Source: Ruegeria lacuscaerulensis
GTDB taxonomy: Bacteria > Pseudomonadota > Alphaproteobacteria > Rhodobacterales > Rhodobacteraceae
DNA length: 64,000 nucleotides
NCBI RefSeq assembly: GCF_013034685.1
Contig: NZ_WQGO01000009.1
Coordinates: 1-64,000 of the forward strand
Direction of reading: 5' to 3'
This document shows, one piece after another, positions 34,821 through 44,430 of this stretch. The notes under the pieces were generated by a model, which saw only the letters and a program-made list of their open reading frames with translations, searched no databases and was not told the origin of the DNA. The translations under genes were made by a program, and so were the position numbers. The first letter of the stretch is position 1; each line of letters begins with the position of its first letter.

Positions 34821-35681
34821 ATGACCCGCACCGTTTACGTGAACGGAGAGTACCTGCCCGAGACCGAGGCCAAGGTTTCGATCTTTGACCGTGGTTTTCT
34901 GATGGCCGACGCCGTTTATGAGGTGACCAGCGTGCTGGACGGCAAGCTGATCGACTTTGAAGGCCACGCGGTGCGTCTGAAACGCTCGCTGGACGAGCTG
35001 CAGATGGCCGAGCCCTGCAGCAAGGATGAACTTCTGGCAATTCACCGCAAACTGGTTGAGCTGAACGGAATCGAAGAAGGTCTGATCTATCTGCAGGTCT
35101 CGCGTGGCAGCGACGGGGACCGGGATTTTGTATTCCCTGCGGCTGACACCAAGCCGACGCTGGTTTTGTTTACGCAGAATAAGCCTGGCCTGGCCGACAG
35201 CCCGGCGGCGCAGAAGGGCGCTAAGATCATCTCGATTGATGACATTCGCTGGGGCCGCCGTGATATCAAGACAGTGCAGTTGCTTTACCCGTCGATGGGC
35301 AAGATGATGGCCAAGGCCGCCGGATGCGATGATGCGTGGATGATTGAGGATGGCTATGTCACTGAAGGCACTAGCAACAACGCCTATTTCGTCAAAAACG
35401 GCAAGATCGTGACCCGTCCGCTGTCCAACGACATCTTGCACGGGATCACCCGCAAGGCTGTGCTGCGTATGGCAGCCGAGGCGCAGATGGAAGTCGAAGA
35501 ACGCCTGTTTACGATCGATGAGGCGAAAGAGGCGGATGAAGCCTTCACCACCTCGGCCAGTGCCTTTGTGATGCCTGTGGTTGAGATTGATGGGGTTTCT
35601 CTGGGCGATGGCACGCCAGGGCCGATTGCCAAGCGTCTGCGTGAGATTTATCTGGATGAAAGCCGCAAGGCGGCGATCTAA
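34821..35681 (+). CDS. D-amino-acid transaminase
   Basis: A 286-residue PLP enzyme of the class IV fold. It begins RTVYVNGEYLPETEAKVSIFDRGF, and has the PLP lysine in DIKTVQLLY, plus TEGTSNNAYF. It would interconvert D-amino acids and 2-oxoacids, feeding or draining D-glutamate next to dgcN and dgcA. The ATG is 10 bp after the dgcA stop and follows GAGGAGAG. A terminator follows. Confidence 0.92.
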   Translation: MTRTVYVNGEYLPETEAKVSIFDRGFLMADAVYEVTSVLDGKLIDFEGHAVRLKRSLDELQMAEPCSKDELLAIHRKLVELNGIEEGLIYLQVSRGSDGDRDFVFPAADTKPTLVLFTQNKPGLADSPAAQKGAKIISIDDIRWGRRDIKTVQLLYPSMGKMMAKAAGCDDAWMIEDGYVTEGTSNNAYFVKNGKIVTRPLSNDILHGITRKAVLRMAAEAQMEVEERLFTIDEAKEADEAFTTSASAFVMPVVEIDGVSLGDGTPGPIAKRLREIYLDESRKAAI

Positions 35682-35683
35682 GC

Positions 35684-35713
35684 AAAAGGCCCGCCAAACC
35701 GGCGGGCCTTTTT
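35684..35713. terminator. Terminator after the dgc operon
   Basis: AAAGGCCCGCC and GGCGGGCCTTTTT pair around a 5-nt loop, 3 bp after the transaminase stop. The DUF1244 gene is on the far side in opposite orientation. Confidence 0.93.
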
Positions 35714-35724
35714 GATTTCAGCGT

Positions 35725-36039
35725 TCAACCTTTTTTGGTGACGTTTTCGTCAAAGGCGACCTCGAAGGCGGCCTGTTTTTCGGGGCTGGCTTCGGTCTGA
35801 TAATTGGCTTTCCACTCATCCATGGTCATGCCGTAGAAAATTTGACGGGCTTCGTCCTTGCCCATCTCGATGCCTTTTTCATTAGCCGCTTCCTGATACC
35901 AGCGCGACAGGCAGTTGCGGCAGAACCCGGCCAGATTCATCATGTCGATGTTCTGCACGTCGGTGCGGTCTTCCATCAGGTGTTTTTGCAACCGGCGGAA
36001 GGCTGCGGCCTGAAGTTCGATTTCGGTTTGCTTGTCCAT
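35725..36039 (-). CDS. DUF1244 protein
   Basis: A 104-residue protein with the family segment NLAGFCRNCLSRWYQEAANEKG (shown here in part: CRNC) and YGMTMDEWK. Function unknown; widespread in alpha- and gammaproteobacteria. Convergent with the D-amino-acid transaminase gene. Confidence 0.9.
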   Translation of the reverse strand: MDKQTEIELQAAAFRRLQKHLMEDRTDVQNIDMMNLAGFCRNCLSRWYQEAANEKGIEMGKDEARQIFYGMTMDEWKANYQTEASPEKQAAFEVAFDENVTKKG

Positions 36040-36112
36040 GTGCTGACTCCGGATGACAGTATCGTTGTCCTTGACCTAGCGGCCCGGAGGCGATGTTTCA
36101 ACAAACAGGATG

Positions 36113-36352
36113 TCAGGCCAGTTTCAAGGCCAGCCAAGGCACGATGCAAAAGATCAATGTAAGGACCTTGTAGTTGGCCAGATACCGGAAATACGCTCGT
36201 TTCACTTCCGACCGCTCCATCTGGAATAACTTGCTGTGAATGCCCGCAATCTGCTCCTGCAGCAACAGGACCATTAATGCTGTAAACAACAGCACCGCGA
36301 TGTTCAGCGCGGCCATCCAACCAAAAACAGAGGTTGCGAATTCCTGGGTCAT
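36113..36352 (-). CDS. Small membrane protein (DUF6868-like)
   Basis: A 79-residue protein with two hydrophobic helices (about 9-32 and 60-78) and a charged middle (KLFQMERSEVKRAYFR). It resembles the DUF6868 group as I remember it. It is separated by 73 bp from DUF1244 on the same strand. Confidence 0.65.
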   Translation of the reverse strand: MTQEFATSVFGWMAALNIAVLLFTALMVLLLQEQIAGIHSKLFQMERSEVKRAYFRYLANYKVLTLIFCIVPWLALKLA

Positions 36353-36411
36353 GGCGATCCCCTTTCGACGAATATATGGGGATCAGGTGGTATCCTCACA
36401 ATGACGTGTGA

Positions 36412-37149
36412 TCAAAGGTCGCTAGTATCCAGCGCGTCCTGTAACACAACGGCCAAACGTTCCGCCCAAGCCCTTTGTCCCGCGTGATCGGCGATCAGAT
36501 CATTGCGCAGCTCGATCAGGGCATTGGGGCGGCCAAAGGCGGTGCAATGTTTATCAATCGCATCGCCGGGCAGAACACCAGTATAGGGCTCGTTGACGCC
36601 GACGCACAGGTCCCCTTCGGCCTCAAGCCGGTCGACCAGCGGGCGCGAAAAACGCTCGTCCGGGGTGTGCAGCACGCCAACATGCCACGGACGCGGCTCG
36701 CGCCCTCGCAACTGACGGGTGAAGGAGTGCATTGAGATGATCACCGCATGAGGCAAGGCGGCCAGCTCGGCCAAAGCGTTGTGATACGGGCGGTAACACA
36801 TGTTTAGCCGCCGCTCCCGCTCGGCCGCGTCGGCGTAACGATTGCCTGGGATGATCGACCCGTCATAAAGCTTCATCAGCAGGGTCGGGTCATCCTCGCC
36901 CCGGTTCGGGTCGATCACCAGGCGCGAGAAATTGGCAGCCACCACGGGCGCGTTCAGGATTTCCCCAAGATGTTTCGAAACCTCATAGGCACCCACGTCA
37001 TAGGCGATATGGCGCTCCATATCTTCGCGCGGCAGGCCAAGGTCGCCGCCGTTGATGTCGGGCGGGACGGTGTTGGTGGCATGGTCACATGTGATTAGCC
37101 AGCGCGACGGGCGATCAGCGCCGTGGATAAAAAACGGAGAATACGTCAT
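36412..37149 (-). CDS. N-formylglutamate amidohydrolase family protein
   Basis: A 245-residue zinc-type hydrolase. The blocks CDHATNTVPP, AYDVGA, SRLVIDPNRGEDD and ISMHSF match the family. It would release glutamate from N-formylglutamate in histidine breakdown, though family members also act on other N-acyl compounds. The ATG at 37149 is divergent from pyk, 133 bp away. Confidence 0.88.
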   Translation of the reverse strand: MTYSPFFIHGADRPSRWLITCDHATNTVPPDINGGDLGLPREDMERHIAYDVGAYEVSKHLGEILNAPVVAANFSRLVIDPNRGEDDPTLLMKLYDGSIIPGNRYADAAERERRLNMCYRPYHNALAELAALPHAVIISMHSFTRQLRGREPRPWHVGVLHTPDERFSRPLVDRLEAEGDLCVGVNEPYTGVLPGDAIDKHCTAFGRPNALIELRNDLIADHAGQRAWAERLAVVLQDALDTSDL

Positions 37150-37282
37150 AAGCCTGTCATCTTGTTTGTCGCAGGTGTAGGGCAGTTGCTTTGAAAAGGG
37201 AATTGCGCAATAAGCAGCTTGAAGTGATGTTTGCGGTAACATTTACGCGACACCTAAAGAAAACGTGAGGAGAGCACCACCA

Positions 37283-38728
37283 ATGCGACGCCTGAGAAAT
37301 GTGAAAATCGTGGCGACGCTGGGTCCGGCGTCGAATGACTATGACATGATCCGAGCTCTGCACGAGGCCGGGGCGGATGTGTTCCGCCTAAACATGAGCC
37401 ACGGTAGCCATGATGAAATCCGCGAGCGGCACAGGATCATCCGTCAGGTTGAAAAGGATCTGGACAGCCCGATCGCCATTCTGGCCGATTTGCAAGGACC
37501 GAAACTGCGTGTCGGCGTCTTCGCCAACGACTCTGAGGAATTGGAAGAGGGCGCGGCCTTCCGGCTGGACCTTGACCCCGAGGCTGGGGATATCAACCGC
37601 GTTTGCCTGCCGCACCCCGAGATTTTCGCGGCGCTGGAACCGGGCGCGCGTCTGCTGGTCAATGACGGTAAAATCCGCCTGATCGTACAGGATTGCGGTC
37701 AGGATTTCGCCAATTGCACGGTTGAGGTCGGGGGCACGATCTCGAACCGTAAAGGGGTGAACGTGCCCGATGTGGTGCTGCCGCTGGCGGCCCTTTCGGC
37801 GAAGGACCGTGACGATCTGGAATTTGTCTGCCAATTGGGTGTCGACTGGTTGGCGCTGAGCTTTGTGCAGCGTGCCAAGGATGTGTTCGAAGCCCGCGGG
37901 CTGGCGGATGGGCGCGCTTCGATCCTGTCGAAGATCGAAAAGCCAGCGGCGGTTGAGGCGTTTGACGACATCCTCGATGCGTCTGACGGGATCATGGTCG
38001 CGCGCGGCGATCTGGGGGTCGAACTGCCGGTTTCTGCCGTGCCGCCGATCCAGAAACGTTTGGTGCGCAAGTGCCGGGGCGCGGCCAAACCAGTGATCGT
38101 GGCCACGCAGATGCTGGAAAGCATGATCGAAAGCCCGATGCCCACGCGGGCCGAGGTCTCGGACGTGGCGACGGCGATATATGAGGGCACTGACGCCATC
38201 ATGCTCAGTGCGGAATCGGCGGCGGGCTCTTACCCGGTCGAAGCGGTCCAGACCATGAACAAGGTCGCCATCGAGGTTGAGGCCGACCCGACCTATACCC
38301 AGATCATCGCGTCATCGCGGACCGCGAAAGGCACGACTATTGCAGACGGTATCGTGGCGGCGGCCCGCGAGATTGCGGAAAAGACGGATATCAAAGCGAT
38401 CTGCTGTTTTACTCAAAGCGGGACCACGGCCTTGTTGACAGCGCGCGAGCGTCCTGGAGTGCCAATCATCGCCATGACCCCCGCGAAGGGCACTGCCCGC
38501 CGCTTGTGCCTCAGCTGGGGCTGCCACTGCGTCATGACACCAGAATTGGAGCGGTTCAAAGGCGCGGTTGTGAACGCGGCCCGCGCCGCTCGGTCGGGTG
38601 GGTTCGCAGCTGAAACCGACCAGATCGTGGTCACCGCAGGGGTGCCATTCAACGTTCCGGGCACGACTAATATTCTGCGGATTGCACCGTGTGATGAGCG
38701 TTTGATCTATAACACGGATCCCGGGTGA
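37283..38728 (+). CDS. pyk: Pyruvate kinase
   Basis: Last ATP-forming step of glycolysis. The 481-residue protein has VKIVATLGPASND at the start, ILADLQGPKLRVG, the catalytic SKIEKPAAVE and VARGDLGVELP, and a C-terminal regulatory domain with CFTQSGTTA. ATG at 37283 is preferred; the frame opens 18 bp earlier at a GTG. A strong terminator follows. Confidence 0.97.
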   Translation: MRRLRNVKIVATLGPASNDYDMIRALHEAGADVFRLNMSHGSHDEIRERHRIIRQVEKDLDSPIAILADLQGPKLRVGVFANDSEELEEGAAFRLDLDPEAGDINRVCLPHPEIFAALEPGARLLVNDGKIRLIVQDCGQDFANCTVEVGGTISNRKGVNVPDVVLPLAALSAKDRDDLEFVCQLGVDWLALSFVQRAKDVFEARGLADGRASILSKIEKPAAVEAFDDILDASDGIMVARGDLGVELPVSAVPPIQKRLVRKCRGAAKPVIVATQMLESMIESPMPTRAEVSDVATAIYEGTDAIMLSAESAAGSYPVEAVQTMNKVAIEVEADPTYTQIIASSRTAKGTTIADGIVAAAREIAEKTDIKAICCFTQSGTTALLTARERPGVPIIAMTPAKGTARRLCLSWGCHCVMTPELERFKGAVVNAARAARSGGFAAETDQIVVTAGVPFNVPGTTNILRIAPCDERLIYNTDPG

Positions 38729-38791
38729 TAGGTGATTTGCCTTAATTTTGGGCAAAAAAAGAATATAAAAAACATATATATAGAAAAATAG

Positions 38792-38827
38792 GAGGGGAAA
38801 CTTTCAGTTTCCCCTCTATTTTTTGGT
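38792..38827 (+). terminator. Terminator downstream of pyk
   Basis: An 11-bp perfect stem, GAGGGGAAACT/AGTTTCCCCTC, with a TTC loop, followed by TATTTTTT. Confidence 0.95.
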
Positions 38828-38938
38828 GTTTTTCTCGGATACTGGTTCGCGTGGGCGGTCAATTTAAAAAGTTCCAGACCCCGACTGCCCGGCCGGGGGC
38901 ACGGGCCTCGGTATAATCAACAAAATTGGAGGAACACC

Positions 38939-39376
38939 ATGACAACCAAGATTGTCATCGGACTGGACGGGACAGAAACCGGAGAACGCGCGATCGCATT
39001 TGCCAAAGATTTGGCTGAGCGGATCGGGACGTGTGAATTGCTGGTGGTTTATGTCATCGAATGGTCCCCGTTTACATTTCAGACACCGGAAGAAAACGCC
39101 CTACGTCACAAGCGCCGCGAGGAAGAGGTTGAACTGGCCACGACGCGTATCATCGCGCCTGCGGTCGATGCGCTCAAAGCCGCCGGGTTCGAGGCACATG
39201 GTATCGTGCGTCACGGCGACGTTGCAGAAACGCTCAACAAGATCACCGTCGAAAACGGCGGCACACAGATCATCGTAGGACGCGCCTCCGCCGATGGGTT
39301 CAAGAAACGCCTGTTTGGCAGCTCGACCCAAAATCTGGTCATGCATGCCGATGTGCCGGTCACGGTCGTGAACTGA
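38939..39376 (+). CDS. Universal stress protein (UspA family)
   Basis: A 145-residue Usp. It starts TTKIVIGLDGTETGERAIAFA and ends with IIVGRASADGFKKRLFGSSTQ, the ATP-binding G-x2-G-x9-GS pattern. GGAGG is 6 bp before the ATG, and a TATAAT at 38912 may be its -10 box. It is 14 bp before the symporter gene and probably co-transcribed. Confidence 0.93.
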   Translation: MTTKIVIGLDGTETGERAIAFAKDLAERIGTCELLVVYVIEWSPFTFQTPEENALRHKRREEEVELATTRIIAPAVDALKAAGFEAHGIVRHGDVAETLNKITVENGGTQIIVGRASADGFKKRLFGSSTQNLVMHADVPVTVVN

Positions 39377-39390
39377 GGGGAGAGACAAGA

Positions 39391-40941
39391 ATGAGAATGC
39401 TCAAACAATTTGGCGCTTTCGCCGCTGGGGCCTTTGCCGCCGGTCCTGCCCTGGCGCAAGAGGCTCCGGGTCTCGACGAAAAGATCAATCAGGCGTTCGC
39501 CGATTTCACCGGCCCCTTCGTCAGCTTCATCTTCGCACCGTTTCCGGGAACCGGTTTCCCGTGGATCGTAGGTTGGTTGGTGATCGCCGCCACGGTGTTC
39601 ACAGTTTATTTTGCCTTCGTGCAATTGCGCTTCTTCAGCCACGCGATCAGCCTTGTCAAAGGTGACTACTCCGACCCCAATGATGCAGGCGAGGTCAGCC
39701 ACTTTCAGGCGCTTGCAACGGCGCTGTCGGGTACAGTCGGCCTTGGAAACATCGCCGGCGTGGCGGTGGCCATCGGTATCGGCGGGCCGGGTGCTACGTT
39801 CTGGATGATCGTCGCAGGTCTGCTGGGAATGGCCTCGAAATTCACCGAATGTACGCTGGGTGTGAAGTACCGCAACGAATACGAGGACGGTACCGTTTCG
39901 GGCGGTCCGATGTATTACATGTCCAAGGGGTTCAGTGAACTGGGCTTGCCGGGCGGTAAGATTCTGGCAGTTCTGTTCTCGATCTTCTGTATTCTTGGCG
40001 CGCTGGGTGGGGGCAATATGTTCCAGGCCAATCAGGCGCACCAGCAGATCGCGGGCATTGTCGGAGACTATCCGGGTTGGATCACAGGTCTGGTCTTTGC
40101 GGGTATCGTCTTTGCCGTGATCGTAGGCGGCCTGAAATCCATCGCCAGCGTAACCGAGAAGGTCGTGCCCTTCATGGGTGTCATGTATGTATTGGCCGCG
40201 TTGGTCATCATCATCATGCACGCGGATCAGATCGGCTGGGCTTTTGGTCAGATCTTCGCAGGTGCCTTCACCGGTCTCGGCGTGGCTGGCGGCATGGTCG
40301 GCGCGCTGATCCAGGGCTTCCGGCGTGCGGCGTTCTCGAACGAAGCAGGCGTGGGTTCTGCGGCGATTGCGCACTCGGCGGTGCGGACCAAGGAACCGAT
40401 CACAGAGGGCTTTGTCTCACTGCTCGAACCGTTCATTGATACGGTCGTGATCTGTACCATGACTGCGCTGGTGATCATTATCACTCAGCAGTTGATCGTC
40501 GATCCGGCAACTGGCAACTACATGCTGAACGAAGCGGGCAACGCGATTGCCACGGTCGATGGCAATACCGGCGTCAGCCTGACCTCGGCAGCTTTCGGCA
40601 GTGCGTTTGGCTGGTTCCCGTTCATTCTGGCTATTGCCGTGGTACTGTTTGCCTTCTCGACCATGATCAGCTGGTCCTATTACGGCCTCAAGGCCTGGAC
40701 CTACCTGTTTGGTGAGGGTCACACCAAAGAGCTGGTCTTCAAGATCATCTTCTGTGTGTTCGTAGTGATCGGTGCGGCGGCCAACCTTGGCCCGGTCATC
40801 GACTTCTCGGATGCGGCGATCTTTGCCATGGCGGTTGTGAACGTCTTCGCGCTGTATTTCCTGATGAAGATTGTACGTCAGGAGCTGGCGAGCTATGCGG
40901 CTCGGTTGAAAAGCGGCGAAATCCGCAAGTTCGGTCACTAA
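39391..40941 (+). CDS. Sodium:alanine symporter (AGCS family)
   Basis: A 516-residue inner-membrane transporter with about ten hydrophobic helices and an N-terminal signal-like segment. The family signature GLGNIAGVAVAIGIGGPGA is near residue 125. It imports alanine or glycine with Na+. Co-transcribed with the stress protein ahead of it. Confidence 0.94.
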   Translation: MRMLKQFGAFAAGAFAAGPALAQEAPGLDEKINQAFADFTGPFVSFIFAPFPGTGFPWIVGWLVIAATVFTVYFAFVQLRFFSHAISLVKGDYSDPNDAGEVSHFQALATALSGTVGLGNIAGVAVAIGIGGPGATFWMIVAGLLGMASKFTECTLGVKYRNEYEDGTVSGGPMYYMSKGFSELGLPGGKILAVLFSIFCILGALGGGNMFQANQAHQQIAGIVGDYPGWITGLVFAGIVFAVIVGGLKSIASVTEKVVPFMGVMYVLAALVIIIMHADQIGWAFGQIFAGAFTGLGVAGGMVGALIQGFRRAAFSNEAGVGSAAIAHSAVRTKEPITEGFVSLLEPFIDTVVICTMTALVIIITQQLIVDPATGNYMLNEAGNAIATVDGNTGVSLTSAAFGSAFGWFPFILAIAVVLFAFSTMISWSYYGLKAWTYLFGEGHTKELVFKIIFCVFVVIGAAANLGPVIDFSDAAIFAMAVVNVFALYFLMKIVRQELASYAARLKSGEIRKFGH

Positions 40942-41124
40942 AACCTTTCACCGGGGCGGCCCGCGTCGCCCCGGTGCCTGACCAGCCGCAAAATAAGCAG
41001 ATTCTGGTCCAAACCCCCTTGCCAGTATGATCGAACTTGCGTAAACGGCGCTTCTGATCGCGTGACCGGCCGAGATGGCATGCCGAGTCGCGTCTGAAAC
41101 CGAACCCGAGAATAGGAGACGGAA

Positions 41125-41325
41125 ATGCCTAAGATGAAGACCAAGTCGAGCGCCAAGAAGCGCTTTAAGGTGACTGCGACCGGTAAGGTCCTTGCTGGCC
41201 AGGCCGGCAAACGGCACGGAATGATCAAGCGGACCAAGAAATTCATCCGCGACGCCCGTGGCAACACCACCCTGTCCGCCCCCGACGCCAAGATCGTCAA
41301 GGGCTACATGCCCTACGACCGCTAA
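41125..41325 (+). CDS. rpmI: Ribosomal protein L35
   Basis: A 66-residue basic protein beginning [16 protein letters not shown], typical of L35. It precedes rplT by 14 bp. The 183-bp leader before it shows no clear autoregulatory pseudoknot that I can identify. Confidence 0.97.
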   Translation: MPKMKTKSSAKKRFKVTATGKVLAGQAGKRHGMIKRTKKFIRDARGNTTLSAPDAKIVKGYMPYDR

Positions 41326-41339
41326 GAGGAGATACCAAC

Positions 41340-41705
41340 ATGTCCCGCGTTAAAGGTGGAACCGTAACTCACGCCCGTCACAAGAAGGTCATCAAGGCCG
41401 CCAAAGGTTACTATGGCCGCCGCAAGAGCACCTTCAAGGTTGCCCGTCAGGCCGTCGACAAGGCCAACCAGTACGCAACCCGCGACCGTAAGAACCGCAA
41501 GCGCAACTTCCGCGCGCTGTGGATCCAGCGCATCAACGCTGCTGTCCGTTCGCACGACGAGGCTCTGACCTATTCCCGCTTCATCAACGGCCTGAACCTG
41601 GCCGGTATCGAAGTGGACCGCAAAGTTCTGGCCGACCTGGCCGTGCACGAACCGGAAGCGTTCGGCGCGATCGTCGCCAAAGCCCAGGCCGCTCTGGCTG
41701 CCTGA
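41340..41705 (+). CDS. rplT: Ribosomal protein L20
   Basis: A 121-residue protein with the basic [17 protein letters not shown] start of L20. It follows rpmI in the usual order. A terminator follows and pheST is not next to it, as would be found in many alphaproteobacteria. Confidence 0.97.
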   Translation: MSRVKGGTVTHARHKKVIKAAKGYYGRRKSTFKVARQAVDKANQYATRDRKNRKRNFRALWIQRINAAVRSHDEALTYSRFINGLNLAGIEVDRKVLADLAVHEPEAFGAIVAKAQAALAA

Positions 41706-41730
41706 TCCTCTGCTACAGAGACAGTGAATG

Positions 41731-41763
41731 AAAGGCCGTCCCGTTTTGGGGCGGCCTTTTTCG
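41731..41763 (+). terminator. Terminator after rplT
   Basis: AAAGGCCGTCCC and GGGGCGGCCTTTTT pair around GTTTT, 25 bp past the rplT stop. Confidence 0.93.
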
Positions 41764-41825
41764 TCTGGGTTTGTTAGATAATCTTTTGTTCTTATCCAGC
41801 CGATGAACCATCGTTTCCCACTAAG

Positions 41826-42254
41826 CTATCGGTCTTCGCTTTGCTCCTGAAACCGCTCAAACCAGAGCTCCGCGCTTTCATCAGAACATCCTAAGTTTTT
41901 GGCGATTTTCATAATCATTGAGCGTTTGGTCCTCTGCGGCTTAAGTCTCTGGATCAAAGAGATGTGCCTCAGACGCGCGGTTTCAAAGTCTTCAAAAAAG
42001 GAAGGAAGTTGCTCCGTATCAATGTCGAAGTGGTAACGTAGAGCTTTGCGAATGAACATTTCTTCAAAGCCCATGTCTTGCAGTCGGCCCGCATATTCCT
42101 TTGATGTTTCATTTGTTTGAGCGGGTAGTACCCTGTAGTCACTTTGAGTCATAGGTGTTTTCGTGTGATTTGAACGTGGCTTGGAATTAGTAGGTAGTAC
42201 TGATCGGCAGTTCTGAACTGTCGTCTGCAACAAACTCGCAGAAATTTCGTCCAT
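41826..42254 (-). CDS. Hypothetical protein of lower GC
   Basis: A 142-residue soluble protein without a recognised family. The C-terminal half has a helix-turn-helix-like pattern (MKIAKNLGCSDESAELWFERF). Its first in-frame ATG is 4 bp past the stop of the upstream gene; MTQSD at 42152 is an alternative start. Its GC is lower than that of its neighbours, so it may have been acquired. Confidence 0.6.
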   Translation of the reverse strand: MDEISASLLQTTVQNCRSVLPTNSKPRSNHTKTPMTQSDYRVLPAQTNETSKEYAGRLQDMGFEEMFIRKALRYHFDIDTEQLPSFFEDFETARLRHISLIQRLKPQRTKRSMIMKIAKNLGCSDESAELWFERFQEQSEDR

Positions 42255-42258
42255 ACAA

Positions 42259-42705
42259 CTACTTATCTTCTTTCTTCACCAACTGCGCCGCAAAGGCCAC
42301 GCCGGTCCCCGGACCTGCGTAGGTCACCATGATGACGTCATCCAGATAGACACCGTTGAATATCCCCGCGGACACGTCATCGCCCGATATCCCTGCCTCG
42401 GCCAGAACAAAGCGGGTGGGGTCGTCCAGGGAAAACGTGCCCATCGCCTCTTCGACGATCCAGTCGGTGTCTCCGATCCGCCGCCAGCGGTTGGTGGCGG
42501 TGATCAGGTTGCCGTCGAGCTTGGTGATCTCCAGCTCCATCTCGGTTTTCTGCAGGCCCTTGGCGTGGTTCGGGTTCGATTTGGCGAAACCCACCAAGTA
42601 GGTGCCGTGCCATGTGCCCACGATCTGAGGGAAACCGCTGCCTTGTTCGGCAAAGGCTGGCGCGGTGAAGGCAAGAAGGAAAGTGGTGAAAAATGCGCGG
42701 AACAT
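42259..42705 (-). CDS. Secreted hypothetical protein
   Basis: A 148-residue protein with a signal peptide (MFRAFFTTFLLAFTAPAFA). The mature part begins with IVGTWHGTYLVGF and has lipocalin-like alternation of strands, but the family is unknown. The ATG is placed at 42705, where the signal begins. Confidence 0.7.
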   Translation of the reverse strand: MFRAFFTTFLLAFTAPAFAEQGSGFPQIVGTWHGTYLVGFAKSNPNHAKGLQKTEMELEITKLDGNLITATNRWRRIGDTDWIVEEAMGTFSLDDPTRFVLAEAGISGDDVSAGIFNGVYLDDVIMVTYAGPGTGVAFAAQLVKKEDK

Positions 42706-42780
42706 CGGGTGGTCTCCTGTCTGGAATAGAAACAGGCTATCCGAGTTGCGGGCTTTGGCAAGGTTTTGTTCGGGCACAAA

Positions 42781-42808
42781 AAAACCGGCGCGAGGGTGCG
42801 CCGGTTTT
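42781..42808. terminator. Bidirectional terminator
   Basis: AAAACCGGCGC and GCGCCGGTTTT form a perfect 11-bp stem between tpa and the secreted-protein gene. T runs occur on both strands. Confidence 0.93.
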
Positions 42809-42823
42809 CATCTTTCACAGGTT

Positions 42824-44215
42824 TTAGCCGAAGACACGCCCCAGCGCGCCGTCCACCGCATCGGTGATCTGGTCGATATCGTCCGGCGTCGCGATCAGCG
42901 CAGGCGAGAAACACAGCGTGTTGTTCCGGCCCGGAACCGAGCGGTTGGTGACGCCGATGATCACGCCCTGCGCCATACAGTCGGCGACCACGGCCTGCGC
43001 CATCTTTTCGTTCACCGGCTCGCGGCTTGCGCGGTCCGAGACCAGCTCAGCACCAAGGAACAGGCCCTTGCCGCGCACGTCGCCGATGACCTTATGCTTT
43101 TCCATCAGCCCCTGCAGGTTGCCCATCATACGCGCGCCCATGTCGGTGCAGTTCTGCAGAAGGTTCTCATCCTCGATGATCCGCATGTTTTCGATCGCTG
43201 CCGCCGGACCAGCGGTGCAGCCGCCAAAGGTCGAGATATCGCGGAAATAGTTCATCGGGTCGTCGGCATTGTCCTTGAACATGTCAAAGATTTCCTCGGT
43301 CGTGACCATGCAGGCAATCGCCGCATAGCCCGAGGCGACACCCTTGGCCATGGTCACAAAGTCAGGCTTCACGCCATATTGCTGATAGCCAAACCATGTG
43401 CCGGTACGACCAATGCCACAGACAACCTCGTCGATATGCAGAAGGATGTCGTATTTATCGCAAATCTCCTGCACGCGCTGCCAATAGCCTTCGGGGGCCT
43501 CAATGACGCCACCACCGGCGGTCACAGGCTCAAGGCACAGGGCACCAACAGTATCGGGGCCTTCGCGCAGGATGACCTCTTCGATCTGATCAGCCGCCCA
43601 TTCGCCGAAATTCTCTTCAGGTGCGCCGTCTAGCTCGTGCTTGCGGTATTCCATGCAATGGGGCACGCGCACGAAATCGGGGGCAAAGGGGCCGTATTGC
43701 GCGTTGCGCTCGTCCTGACCGCCCGCCGACATCGCCGCCAGGGTCGAGCCGTGGTAGTCGCGGTCGCGGTACAGGATCTTGGTCTTCTTGCCGCCGTATT
43801 TCTTGTGGGCGATCTGACGGACCATTTTGAAGGCTTTCTCATTCGCCTCAGAACCTGAGTTCATATAGTAGACACGGCTCATTCCCGGCATCTTGCTGAT
43901 CAGCTTTTCCGCAAAGATCGAGCCCGGAATCGACCCGGCCGAGTTGGCGAAATAGCACAGCTTCATTAGCTGGTCGTAGACCGCCTTGCAGATCGATTCG
44001 CGGCCATAGCCCACGTTGACCGTCCAGACCCCGCCGGATACGGCATCCAGATGTTCCTTGCCGTTCTGGTCCCAAACGCGCATTCCCTTGCCCTCGACAA
44101 TGATGCGCGGGTCGTTGGTTTCAAACGGTTTATGCTGGATCAGGTGGTGCCAGATATGGGCGCGGTCGGCCTCGACCACGCGGGAAAGATCGTTTTCGTT
44201 GAACGTGCCGTCCAT
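42824..44215 (-). CDS. tpa: Taurine-pyruvate aminotransferase
   Basis: A 463-residue class III PLP aminotransferase. It starts MDGTFNENDLSRVVEADRAH, as I recall for Ruegeria Tpa, and has the PLP lysine in TMAKGVASG and GSEANEKAFKMV. It converts taurine to sulfoacetaldehyde, with alanine formed from pyruvate. No taurine transporter genes are in view. It is divergent from an acyl-CoA ligase 215 bp away. Confidence 0.9.
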   Translation of the reverse strand: MDGTFNENDLSRVVEADRAHIWHHLIQHKPFETNDPRIIVEGKGMRVWDQNGKEHLDAVSGGVWTVNVGYGRESICKAVYDQLMKLCYFANSAGSIPGSIFAEKLISKMPGMSRVYYMNSGSEANEKAFKMVRQIAHKKYGGKKTKILYRDRDYHGSTLAAMSAGGQDERNAQYGPFAPDFVRVPHCMEYRKHELDGAPEENFGEWAADQIEEVILREGPDTVGALCLEPVTAGGGVIEAPEGYWQRVQEICDKYDILLHIDEVVCGIGRTGTWFGYQQYGVKPDFVTMAKGVASGYAAIACMVTTEEIFDMFKDNADDPMNYFRDISTFGGCTAGPAAAIENMRIIEDENLLQNCTDMGARMMGNLQGLMEKHKVIGDVRGKGLFLGAELVSDRASREPVNEKMAQAVVADCMAQGVIIGVTNRSVPGRNNTLCFSPALIATPDDIDQITDAVDGALGRVFG

Positions 44216-44430
44216 GACATGTCCTTTCGCAAAGTGTGGGTGCGTAAGCGGCGGAGCAGGAGCCCCGGCCCTTGACTATTCGATGGCTCAGATCACCGCG
44301 AAAGACCACCGGTAGATAGGGCCAGATTGCACTATCGCGTATTGCCAGTCTATGTCGTATTCATACGGGTTTGTCAGGCGCGCGTCTTTGTGATCAAGTC
44401 GCGCGACAGATACTGAGGGAGGATGCGCTG

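Noticed and set aside
39211..40374. 387-residue reverse frame opposite the alanine symporter
   Set aside because: Highly charged His/Asp-rich shadow of transmembrane helices.
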